DNA of 64,000 bases from Arthrobacter sp. NicSoilB4 (GTDB lineage: Bacteria > Actinomycetota > Actinomycetes > Actinomycetales > Micrococcaceae): positions 1,922,001 to 1,986,000 of the forward strand of contig NZ_AP024653.1 in NCBI RefSeq assembly GCF_019977335.1, read 5' to 3'. The first letter of the stretch is position 1. Each line of letters begins with the position of its first letter. Of this stretch, positions 35,691-42,995 are shown one piece after another. The notes under the pieces are model-generated. The model worked only from the letters and a program-made list of their open reading frames with translations, had not been told where the DNA came from and ran no database searches. Made by a program: the position numbers and the translations under genes.

Positions 35691-36374
35691 TTATCCAGTA
35701 CCAGATGCACTTGGGATCTGAGATCTGTTGCTGGTCTGGCCCTGACCTTCTCGCTTTGTCTTCATGCGGTTTACACGGGCTGGGCCTTGGTATACCTCGC
35801 TGAGTATTTCGGTCATGACGTCTAGAACCTCGTCCGCATCGTCGGCGTCCACATCGTTGACGAAGTCTCCGTGGGCCATGTCGTTGCCAAGATACCGAAG
35901 TTCATGCGCGGCCTCTTTGGTGAAGCCGCGGATGTCTCCCTCGGCGTGCAGCGCTTCGATCTTGGCGTGCAGCATGCCCTTGTCGATCCCTCGCTCCTTT
36001 GCCGTTGCCTCTACGACCCCTCGGGCCAAGAGTATGGCTCCGCGCAGCGCGTTGATGCTCCGGCAACGGTATGCCTCGTCAGCAGCCGACGCGATGTGCT
36101 CAGGAACGTCGGGAAAGTTCTTGCCGTTCACGACCTGCGGGGTCCACGATATCGGGCGAGAATCCCACCAATTGGGTGAGATGGCCGCTGCCGCCCCTTG
36201 GTTCTCGGGACCTAGCGATCCGCCTATGCTGAGCCTTCGGCAGTTATCGCATTTGAACGCAGCTTCGACTCGGATGTAATTCCCGCTCAGAGGTGTGAGG
36301 CCACTCGTGGTCGGTTCTCCATGCCGCGTCATGTTCGACTTTGCATTGCACCATGCGCAGACTGTCGCTGGCAT
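35691..36374 (-). CDS. DUF4145 domain protein with N-terminal zinc-binding Cys pairs
   Basis: A 227-residue protein. The N-terminus has two Cys-x-x-Cys pairs (CAWC and CDNC) that could bind zinc. The DUF4145 domain (about 85-200) includes PDVPEHIASAADEAYRC, LRGAILLARGVVEATAKERG and AAHELRYLGNDMAHGD. DUF4145 is often found near restriction-modification or other defence genes, but no such partner survives here. GAGG lies close to the ATG at 36374. Lower GC than the flanks suggests it belongs to the acquired segment. Confidence 0.85.
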   Translation of the reverse strand: MPATVCAWCNAKSNMTRHGEPTTSGLTPLSGNYIRVEAAFKCDNCRRLSIGGSLGPENQGAAAAISPNWWDSRPISWTPQVVNGKNFPDVPEHIASAADEAYRCRSINALRGAILLARGVVEATAKERGIDKGMLHAKIEALHAEGDIRGFTKEAAHELRYLGNDMAHGDFVNDVDADDADEVLDVMTEILSEVYQGPARVNRMKTKREGQGQTSNRSQIPSASGTG

Positions 36375-36561
36375 AAATCCTCTACCCCCGTTTTTGTTGT
36401 ATCAGTTCAACTAAATATAGCGAGTTCCACCGACACTAATGTTCTCTGGCAACAATCGCTACTTTCGGCTTCGGGCTTGCTGCGCCGCACTTCGAGGCCT
36501 TTCGTGGTTTCGCGCGATGCGTTGCCCGTTGGCGTCCCACTCTGCCCACTGGATATCTGCG

Positions 36562-36985
36562 CGCTCATAGTCGAAACGGACACAGTTGGCCTTGGCTCTG
36601 TGGATGCGGCCCCAGCTGGTCTAGCTGCTCCTGAAGTTTCGCCTTGGCCGCAGCCAGTTGGTCACTGTCGATGATGCCGCGCGTGAATTGGTCGAAGGCA
36701 TCGTCGTAGTTCTTCTTCAAGCGTCGTCATTTCGCTGCGGTGAGCTCATCCGGAGTCTGGGCGGCGAGGGCCGGGAGCTTGAAGTCTTTGGCTTTGATGA
36801 GCGCCTCAACGAGTCCAGGACGTGTTCCTCGATCCTGGCCGTGCTGATCGACATCTTGTTGCAGCCGCCACTTGAGTCTTTGCAGATGTAGGCCTTAGCC
36901 CCGTAGCCCAGTGACTTCCCGCATACGGACCCCTTCTCATGCCGGCCACAGATGAGCAGTCCGGACAATAGTGATAGCTCAGAGC
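36562..36985 (-). pseudogene. Decayed serine recombinase, C-terminal fragment
   Basis: Only the zinc-ribbon and coiled-coil end of a large serine recombinase remains. From 36985 downward one frame reads LLSGLLICGRHEKGSVCG, then YICKDSSGGCNKMSI and RIEEHVLD, a typical Recombinase_Zn_ribbon. A frameshift near 36815 moves the frame to LIKAKDFKLPALAAQTPDEL. A TGA near 36730 interrupts it, and RRLKKNYDDAFDQFTRGIID and QLAAAKAKLQEQLDQL continue beyond. The catalytic N-terminal domain is missing; the fragment stops at the large inverted repeat. The 187 bp between it and the DUF4145 gene hold nothing that I can support. Confidence 0.75.
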
Positions 36986-37288
36986 AGGCCTCCGGGCTGC
37001 CTGCCCCCGTCGCCGGTGCCCCGACCCGGCGACGGGGGCAGGCAGCCCGGAGGCTGCACGGAGGACGAACCACCACGCGGCCACGCTGAAGAACAGGATC
37101 TGGGGGAGTGCTGGCCACCGGATTCCGGGTGCGAGCATGAGCACCATGGCGGCCATCATGGCGGCATGGAGGCCAAAACCGACCCTCGTGGCCGGCGGCG
37201 ACTTGCGGCCGGCGCGGAACGCCGAATACAGCGACGCCGCCAGCAGCAATGCCGTCAGCGCCCAGCGCAGGAACCCGTCCCCGATCAA
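36806..37288 (-). pseudogene. Truncated DUF5134 membrane protein fused to foreign sequence
   Basis: The first ~80 residues (TTG start at 37288) are a DUF5134-type membrane protein with helices around WALTALLLAASLYSAF, GFGLHAAMMAAMVLMLAP and LPQILFFSVAAWWFVL. After SGLPAPVAG the frame runs through the 29-bp inverted repeat and then out of frame through the recombinase remnant until 36806, so the native C-terminal half is gone. It begins 5 bp after the stop of the coxI/xdhC gene and was probably the last gene of the cox operon. Confidence 0.65.
36988..37054. repeat. Perfect 29-bp inverted repeat at the element junction
   Basis: Arms 36988-37016 and 37026-37054 are exact reverse complements (29 bp each, beginning GCCTCCGGGCTGCC) around a 9-nt loop. 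It lies exactly where the truncated DUF5134 frame meets the recombinase remnant. It could form a very stable RNA hairpin and end the cox operon transcript, or be a recombination product. Confidence 0.9.
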
Positions 37289-37293
37289 GGCGG

Positions 37294-38421
37294 TCAGTGC
37301 TGCTCGTCGTGGTGGATCCGTTCATCGAGCCGGCGCAACGGTTCCCCGCTTCCGCTCCACTGCTTGGCGATGAACTCCGCGGCGATGGACACGGCTGTTT
37401 CCTCCGGGGTGCGCGCACCGAGGTCAAGACCCACCGGGCTGTGCAGCCGGGCCAGCTCCTCCTCGCCCAGGCCGGCCTCGCGCAGCCGGGCGACCCGGTC
37501 TGCATGGGTACGGCGCGAACCCATGGCGCCGATGAAGGCGATCGGGCGGCCGCGCAGCGCAACTTCCAGCAGTGGAATATCGAACTTTGGATCGTGGGTG
37601 AGGACACACATCACGGTGCGCTCATCCACCAGACCCTGTTCGAGCTGACCTGCAAGGTAGCGGTGCGGCCAGGCGTTGACTACCTCGGCCGCATCGGGAA
37701 AGCGTGCGGGCGTGGCGAAGATTGCCCGGGCGTCACAGACCGTGACGCGGTACCCCAGGAAGGTGCCCAGCCGGGCAAGCGCCGAGGCGAAGTCGATCGC
37801 GCCGAAGACCAGCATCCGCGGAGGCGGGGCGTAGCTTGCGAAGAAGACCCGCATTCCAGCGTCCAGGCGTTCCCCGTCGGGGCCGTAGCTCAGGATGCCG
37901 GACCGGCCGGCTGCAAGCAGGCCCTGGGTGTCATCGCCCACGGCGTGGTTGGCCCGCTCGGAACAGAGGTTGCCTTCGACGCCGTCCGGCCGCACGATCA
38001 GGTGCCGGCCCAGCCAGTTGCTGTCCGGGTGTTCGATCACGGTGGCGACGCCGACGCGGCGCTCGCCGGCGATGTCCGCACTGACGGCGTCGAGTTCGGC
38101 GTAGCTGTACCTGGATACCGGCTCGACGAAGATGTCGATGATTCCCCCGCAGGTCAGGCCGACGGCGAACGCATCGTCGTCACTGATCCCGTAGCGCACC
38201 AGGACGGGGGTGCCGTCCTCCTTGACCTGCGTGGCCAGCTCGTACACGGCACCCTCGACGCAGCCGCCGGAGACTGAACCGACCGCTTCGCCGTCGGCGG
38301 TCACGAGCATGGAGGCGCCCGGGAGCCGCGGGGCTGACTTGAATGTGCTCACCACGGTGGCCAGGCCGGCGGTGTCACCTCTCCGCCAGCCCGGCATCAT
38401 AGCTGCCAGGACATCACGCAC
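37294..38421 (-). CDS. coxI: XdhC/CoxI family protein, CO dehydrogenase maturation
   Basis: A 375-residue XdhC/CoxI protein with the N-terminal XdhC_CoxI domain (ASMLVTADGEAVGSVSGGCV) and the C-terminal Rossmann part (MLVFGAIDFASALARLGTFLGY, then FIGAMGSRRTH and GLDLGARTPEETAVSIAAE). XdhC-type proteins bind and modify the molybdenum cofactor and hand it to the enzyme. The GTG start at 38421 overlaps the end of coxG by 8 bp. It is the second XdhC-domain protein in this operon. Confidence 0.88.
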   Translation of the reverse strand: MRDVLAAMMPGWRRGDTAGLATVVSTFKSAPRLPGASMLVTADGEAVGSVSGGCVEGAVYELATQVKEDGTPVLVRYGISDDDAFAVGLTCGGIIDIFVEPVSRYSYAELDAVSADIAGERRVGVATVIEHPDSNWLGRHLIVRPDGVEGNLCSERANHAVGDDTQGLLAAGRSGILSYGPDGERLDAGMRVFFASYAPPPRMLVFGAIDFASALARLGTFLGYRVTVCDARAIFATPARFPDAAEVVNAWPHRYLAGQLEQGLVDERTVMCVLTHDPKFDIPLLEVALRGRPIAFIGAMGSRRTHADRVARLREAGLGEEELARLHSPVGLDLGARTPEETAVSIAAEFIAKQWSGSGEPLRRLDERIHHDEQH

Positions 38422-39238
38422 GGCCGGTCTTCATCCTTTCGATCGTCCGGATCAGACGGAACGCGGAACACCGGCCCGCCCAGTAGGAGACACACGCCAC
38501 CAGAGCCACAAGTGCCAGGACCTTTCCCGGGCTGGACAGTTGCTCCGCCGCGACCCCCTTCGCGAGGCTGAGGGCGTCCAGGCTGCCGGCGGGGGCAGCC
38601 GCCGGGGCGGGCGCGGCAACCTTCGAGGGAGCCGCGGGAACAGCGCCCGCCGGCACGCCCGGAAGTTCCGACGCCGGCGGCGGGGCCGTCACAGCGGCTG
38701 CCTTCGCCGCCGCTGCCTCGGACGCGGGAACGGGTTCCGGAACGCTGGTCGCTGATCCTCCGGCTGCCGCCGTTTCTCCGGCTGCGCCGGGGGCGGCGAT
38801 CATGGCCTGCAGATTACCGGCGAACAGGGCCATCATCTGTTCGGTCACGCTGCCGATCACGCCCTTGCCCATGGCTGCGGCCTTGCCGGACAGCTTCAGG
38901 TCGGCGCTGACCGTGCCGCGGGTGGTGCCGCCGGCCTCTTCGGCCAGCTGCAGGGTCACCGTGGCCTCGGCGGTGCCCTGGCCGCGGGTTTCCTGGGCCT
39001 TGCCGCCGAGCACGGCGCGGTGTTCGGCGGCGTTCCGCTCGATGACGTTGAGCAGGCCCTTGTACTGCATGGTGACCGGGCCGAGCTTCACGGTCATGCC
39101 CATCTGGTAGGCGTCGTCCGACAGCTTGTTCAGGATCTTGGCGCCGGGAACACAACCGGCCACGCGTTCAAAGTCCATGATGGCTTCCCAGACGGTGTCG
39201 ATCGGTGCGACGACCGAGAAAGTGCTGTCTATCTGCAT
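38414..39238 (-). CDS. coxG: CoxG, SRPBCC-domain CO dehydrogenase accessory protein
   Basis: A 274-residue protein with an N-terminal SRPBCC/CoxG domain (1-150; FSVVAPIDTVWEAIMDFERVAGCVPGA), a long Ala/Pro-rich linker (about 155-225) and a C-terminal transmembrane helix (VLALVALVACVSYWAG). Known CoxG proteins help recruit CO dehydrogenase to the membrane and interact with menaquinone; the C-terminal anchor here fits that. AGAGGG precedes the ATG at 39238. It overlaps coxE upstream by 10 bp and coxI downstream by 8 bp. Confidence 0.88.
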   Translation of the reverse strand: MQIDSTFSVVAPIDTVWEAIMDFERVAGCVPGAKILNKLSDDAYQMGMTVKLGPVTMQYKGLLNVIERNAAEHRAVLGGKAQETRGQGTAEATVTLQLAEEAGGTTRGTVSADLKLSGKAAAMGKGVIGSVTEQMMALFAGNLQAMIAAPGAAGETAAAGGSATSVPEPVPASEAAAAKAAAVTAPPPASELPGVPAGAVPAAPSKVAAPAPAAAPAGSLDALSLAKGVAAEQLSSPGKVLALVALVACVSYWAGRCSAFRLIRTIERMKTGRA

Positions 39239-40503
39239 GGGTTCCCTCTTCCGTTGAGTGATGACAGGCCGTCGCCGCGGATTGCGGCCGCCAACTCTGC
39301 CAAAGCCGTGTAGCTGTGTCCGCTGACGAACGCGTCGCAGTATGGCAGGGCCGCTGCCATTCCGCCCGTCAAGGGCCGGTATTCCGGGGCGGCCTTGCGG
39401 GGATTGACCCAGATGATGCGGTGCGCCAGACGCCGCAGCCTCGCCATCTGGGCCGCCACCTGTTCGGGGTCCTCCAGGGCCCAGCCGTCCGAGAAAATCA
39501 CCACCACCGCACCGCGGGCCAGGCCCCGGCGGCCGTGCTCGTCGAGGAAGTGCCGGATGCTGTCGGCGATCCGGGTACCCCCGGCCCAGTCCGGGGCGGC
39601 CACGGCGGCGCGGGCCAGGGCCTCGTCCGGATCACGCAGCGCCAACTGCCTCGTCAGGCGCGTCAGCCGGGTGGAGAAAACGAAGGCTTCGGCACCCGCC
39701 GTCGCCACCGCCCCCTGCAGCAGGGAGACAAAGATCCGGGCATACGGTTCCATGGAACCGGAGACATCGCACAGCAGCACCAGCTTGCGGCGCTGCTCGC
39801 GGCGGCGGGCATACAGCAGACGGGTGGTGTCGGTGCCCGAGCGCCGCGCGGCGCGCACCGTGGCGCGGACGTCCAGCCGGGCGCTGCTGTGGGCTGACTT
39901 GCGGGTGCGGCGGCTCAAGCGTGACGGCGTGGCCAGCAGCAGCCGGGACGCAAGCCGCCGGACTTCCAGGACCTCCGCCTCGGTCAGTTGGGCGAACGAC
40001 ATGCTGTGGAGCCGCTCCTCGGTGGAGGCCATGGCCAGCACGGCTTCCCGCTCCGGGGCGTTGCGGTCCCCGGTGTTGTCCGGTGCCGCGGAGGCAATCG
40101 CCGGCGTCGCCCGCGGGTGGTCCGGCGGGCGACCGGGCGCGCGGTCCTCGGCCGGGGACGGACGGGTTCGTGCTTCATCGGCGATAGCCGGCGGCGCCGC
40201 GGCCTGTGCCGCTGCTCTGCTGGTCGGGGCGGAGGGGTCGAAGCCGCCGCGGAACACCGAGGCGAAGACGGCGTCGAACACCGGCAATTGCCCGCGCGCG
40301 GACACCAGCACCACGCGGGACGCCCAGTAGAGGTTCCCGACGTCGGTGGGCGGGACCAGCCGGAGGGCCCTGGCCAGCCGGACTGCCCGGTCCGGAGAGC
40401 AGGACAACCCGGCCCGGCGCAGGGCGGTGATAAACGCGGCAGACATGGCGGCCGCCTCCACTGCGGGAAGTGCCGCGGCCTTGCTGTGTGTGCTCCCGGC
40501 CAT
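39229..40503 (-). CDS. coxE: CoxE-like VWA domain protein
   Basis: A 424-residue protein of the CoxE/VWA_CoxE family. The C-terminal von Willebrand A domain has the MIDAS motif LLCDVSGSMEPY and a later IFSDGWALEDPEQVA region. The N-terminal half has helical segments around ALRRAGLSCSPDRAVRLARAL and a low-complexity linker. CoxE works with the ATPase CoxD to assemble the Mo-Cu active site of CO dehydrogenase. The ATG at 40503 follows the coxD stop after 7 bp; an internal ATG at 40443 is an alternative. Confidence 0.88.
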   Translation of the reverse strand: MAGSTHSKAAALPAVEAAAMSAAFITALRRAGLSCSPDRAVRLARALRLVPPTDVGNLYWASRVVLVSARGQLPVFDAVFASVFRGGFDPSAPTSRAAAQAAAPPAIADEARTRPSPAEDRAPGRPPDHPRATPAIASAAPDNTGDRNAPEREAVLAMASTEERLHSMSFAQLTEAEVLEVRRLASRLLLATPSRLSRRTRKSAHSSARLDVRATVRAARRSGTDTTRLLYARRREQRRKLVLLCDVSGSMEPYARIFVSLLQGAVATAGAEAFVFSTRLTRLTRQLALRDPDEALARAAVAAPDWAGGTRIADSIRHFLDEHGRRGLARGAVVVIFSDGWALEDPEQVAAQMARLRRLAHRIIWVNPRKAAPEYRPLTGGMAAALPYCDAFVSGHSYTALAELAAAIRGDGLSSLNGRGNPCR

Positions 40504-40510
40504 CAGCGGC

Positions 40511-41434
40511 TCACCCGCCCGTGCCGGCCACGAGCCAGTCGGCCCCGCGGGCGCCGACCAGTTCCAGGTCGTCGCGGTTTTTGACGATCGCACCGAGGGT
40601 CTGGTCCGCCGTAGTGGCGTCGATGCGGTCGATGCCCAGCACGGCGAGCGCCGACACCCAGTCGATGGCCTCGGAAATCCCCGGCGGTTTGGCAAGGTCC
40701 AGGGTGCGCAGCTTCGTGATCACCGCGGCGGCCTGCAGGGCCAGCGGGCCGCTGCTGGCCGGCACGCGGCGGCGGACGATTTCGGCGATCCGGTCCGGGC
40801 CGGGGTAGTCGATCCAGTGGTACAGGCAGCGGCGGGTCAGGGCGTCGTGCAGGTCCCGCGTGCGGTTGGACGTCAGAATGACGATCGGCGGGTGGGTGGC
40901 GCGGATGGTGCCCAGTTCCGGGATGGTGACCGCGGCCTCGGCGAGCAGTTCGAAGGTGAAGGCCTCGAATTCGGCGTCGGCACGGTCGATCTCGTCCAGC
41001 AGCAGGACCGCGGGGCGCGGTCCGGGATGTTCGATTGCCTGCAGCAGTGGCCGCCGCAGCAGGTACTCAGGGCCGAACAGGTCGGTTTCGGTGACCGCGG
41101 CGTCACGGACTTCGGCCAGCCGGATCCCGAGCAGCTGCCGCTGGTGGTTCCACTCATAGAGCGCCTCGCCGGCGTCGATACCCTCGTAGCACTGCAGCCG
41201 GTACAGGGGGGTGTCCAACAGATCGGCCAAGGCCTTCGCCGCCTCGGTCTTGCCCACGCCCGCCTCGCCTTCAAGCAGGATGGGCTGCGGCAGCCGGACA
41301 GCGAGGAAGAGGGCGGTGGCCAGTCCGACGTCGGCGAGGTAGTCGTTACGGTCGAGGGCCGAGATCAGGGACTCGACGTCGGGAATCCGCCGCCGGACAT
41401 CCTCCTCGGCCCCGGTGCGCGCCGCGGTGCTCAC
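40511..41434 (-). CDS. coxD: CoxD, MoxR-type AAA+ ATPase for CO dehydrogenase maturation
   Basis: A 307-residue MoxR-family AAA+ ATPase. Walker A is LEGEAGVGKTEAAKALA, Walker B is VLLLDEIDRADAEFEAF, sensor 1 is VILTSNRTRDLHDAL, followed by RRCLYHWIDYP. CoxD is needed to insert sulfur and copper into the Mo-Cu site. The GTG at 41434 overlaps the stop of the mocA-like gene (GTGA), and a longer upstream frame has no similarity. Confidence 0.9.
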   Translation of the reverse strand: MSTAARTGAEEDVRRRIPDVESLISALDRNDYLADVGLATALFLAVRLPQPILLEGEAGVGKTEAAKALADLLDTPLYRLQCYEGIDAGEALYEWNHQRQLLGIRLAEVRDAAVTETDLFGPEYLLRRPLLQAIEHPGPRPAVLLLDEIDRADAEFEAFTFELLAEAAVTIPELGTIRATHPPIVILTSNRTRDLHDALTRRCLYHWIDYPGPDRIAEIVRRRVPASSGPLALQAAAVITKLRTLDLAKPPGISEAIDWVSALAVLGIDRIDATTADQTLGAIVKNRDDLELVGARGADWLVAGTGG

Positions 41435-42081
41435 TGTGCGCCCGCCAGTCCGGCCAGGACCCGGCGGTAGTCCTCGTCCGTGTCGACGTCCAGGGGCATC
41501 GTTCCCGGCACCCGGAGTTCGACGACGTCGTCCGCCCGCTGCTCCAGCAGCCTCCAGACCGCCTTGTCGCCGTGCAGTGCTGCCAGTTCCGGGAACATCT
41601 TCCGGGTGAAGGCCAGGGGGTGGCCGGCGCCGTCGTCGTAGCGGCACACGGCGATCCCGGGGGCGGTCTGGCCTGCGGATGCCCCTGCTGCGAACAGGAG
41701 CTCCAGCAGTGCCCGGGCGGCGGCGGCCCGGACCTCCGGCTGGTCCCCAAGCAGGAGGACGACGGCGTCAGTGTCCGGGTGGAGCGCGGCGATGCCCGCG
41801 GCGATCGAGGAGGAACAGCCCGCGCCGAAGTCCGGGTTAAGCGCGATGTCGCAGCCGGTGGTGTCGACGGTCCGCCGCACCTCTCCGGCCGCGCCGCCCA
41901 GGGCCAGCACCGTCTGGTCGAACCCGCAGTCCCGGGCGGCCGCCAGCACGGCGCCGAGGAGCACGCCCCCGCCGTAGGGGAGGAGCTGTTTGGGCCGGCC
42001 CATGCGCCGCGAGGCCCCGGCCGCCAGGATCAGACCCGCCGTCCGGTGGTGTGCGGGCCGGAGTTCAGAGAGTGAGGGCAT
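41431..42081 (-). CDS. MocA-like molybdenum cofactor cytidylyltransferase
   Basis: A 216-residue MobA/MocA-type nucleotidyltransferase. AGLILAAGASRRMGRPKQLL is the nucleotide-binding signature, and LLLGDQPEVRAAAARAL carries the metal-binding aspartate. In this setting it should convert Mo-molybdopterin into the cytosine dinucleotide form used by CO dehydrogenase. The ATG at 42081 has GGAG 4 nt upstream and overlaps the preceding gene by 17 bp. Confidence 0.88.
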   Translation of the reverse strand: MPSLSELRPAHHRTAGLILAAGASRRMGRPKQLLPYGGGVLLGAVLAAARDCGFDQTVLALGGAAGEVRRTVDTTGCDIALNPDFGAGCSSSIAAGIAALHPDTDAVVLLLGDQPEVRAAAARALLELLFAAGASAGQTAPGIAVCRYDDGAGHPLAFTRKMFPELAALHGDKAVWRLLEQRADDVVELRVPGTMPLDVDTDEDYRRVLAGLAGAQ

Positions 42082-42994
42082 AGCGCTCCGGATCTTTGCG
42101 GAAGGCAGCGCGGCAGCCGGGCGAGCAGAAGTACACGGTGACACCGTTGTGCTCAAGCTGCAGCGTTGATACCGCGGCGGCGACGGTCATGCCGCAGACG
42201 GGGTCGACCGCCGTCGCCTCGGCAGCGGCCGCCGGGGCTGCCGCCGCGGGAGGCGCCGGTGCGGCGTGCCGGGACTTTGCCCGCTCCTGGATGAGCTGGG
42301 CCAGGATCGACAGCGCGATCTCGCCCGGGGTGCGGGCGCCCAGCTGCAGCCCGGCCGGGGTAAAGACCCGTGATCGCTGCGCAGGGTCGACGTCGAGGGA
42401 CTCCAGCACCGCAGCGCCCCGCGTCCCGCTGGCCACCAGCGCGACATACGGCACCCCGGCGCGCAGGGCCGCCTCGAGCGCAACTTCCTCGGCCTTGCCG
42501 TGCGAGGCCACGATCAGCGCCGCATCATCAGCCACCGGTCGGGCGGACTCCCCGTCGGTGAGTTCCACGGCCAGGCCCACGCCGGAGCCGAGGGTCGCCA
42601 GTGCCTGTGCCACGGGCGTGGTGCCGACCACGAGGACCCGCGGAGCCGGGATGCGCGGCTGGAGGAAGATCTCGATGGCCCCGCCGCTCAGGCACGGGTT
42701 GGAGACCTCGACGGCGCCTTCCTCGGCGCTGCGGGACGGTTCGCCGGGGACGACGCGCAGCAGCAGCGGTTCCCCGGACGCCAGGACCTGCAGGCTGTAC
42801 TCCCGCACCGAGGACTCGACGCAGTTTCCGCCGACGAAGCCCTCGATCTCGCCGCCGGGCAGCACCAGCGCCGTATCCCCGGCATGGGCGCTGGTGGGGC
42901 GCTGGGCGCGGACCACGGTGGCGTGCACGAACGGCTCGCGGCGGGAGGCGAGGTCGTTCGCCCGGGCCGCAAGGGATTCTCCCATCGGCGTCAT
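42065..42994 (-). CDS. XdhC-family protein fused to a C-terminal YHS domain
   Basis: A 309-residue protein. The XdhC/CoxI part has GGEIEGFVGGNCVESSVREY, the Rossmann segment VLVVGTTPVAQALATLGSGV and LQLGARTPGEIALSILAQL. An Ala/Pro-rich linker (about 238-262) leads to a YHS domain with VDPVCGMTV, then VYFCSPGCRAAFRKDPERY. YHS domains bind metals through such cysteines, and copper handling is an attractive idea for a Mo-Cu enzyme, but that is inference. The ATG at 42994 follows the coxL stop by one base (TGACATG), so translation is coupled. Confidence 0.85.
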   Translation of the reverse strand: MTPMGESLAARANDLASRREPFVHATVVRAQRPTSAHAGDTALVLPGGEIEGFVGGNCVESSVREYSLQVLASGEPLLLRVVPGEPSRSAEEGAVEVSNPCLSGGAIEIFLQPRIPAPRVLVVGTTPVAQALATLGSGVGLAVELTDGESARPVADDAALIVASHGKAEEVALEAALRAGVPYVALVASGTRGAAVLESLDVDPAQRSRVFTPAGLQLGARTPGEIALSILAQLIQERAKSRHAAPAPPAAAAPAAAAEATAVDPVCGMTVAAAVSTLQLEHNGVTVYFCSPGCRAAFRKDPERYALTL

Positions 42995-42995
42995 G

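Noticed and set aside
36321..36674. A plus-strand frame over the recombinase remnant
   Set aside because: It crosses several features, has no start signal and no recognisable sequence; the opposite strand explains the DNA better.
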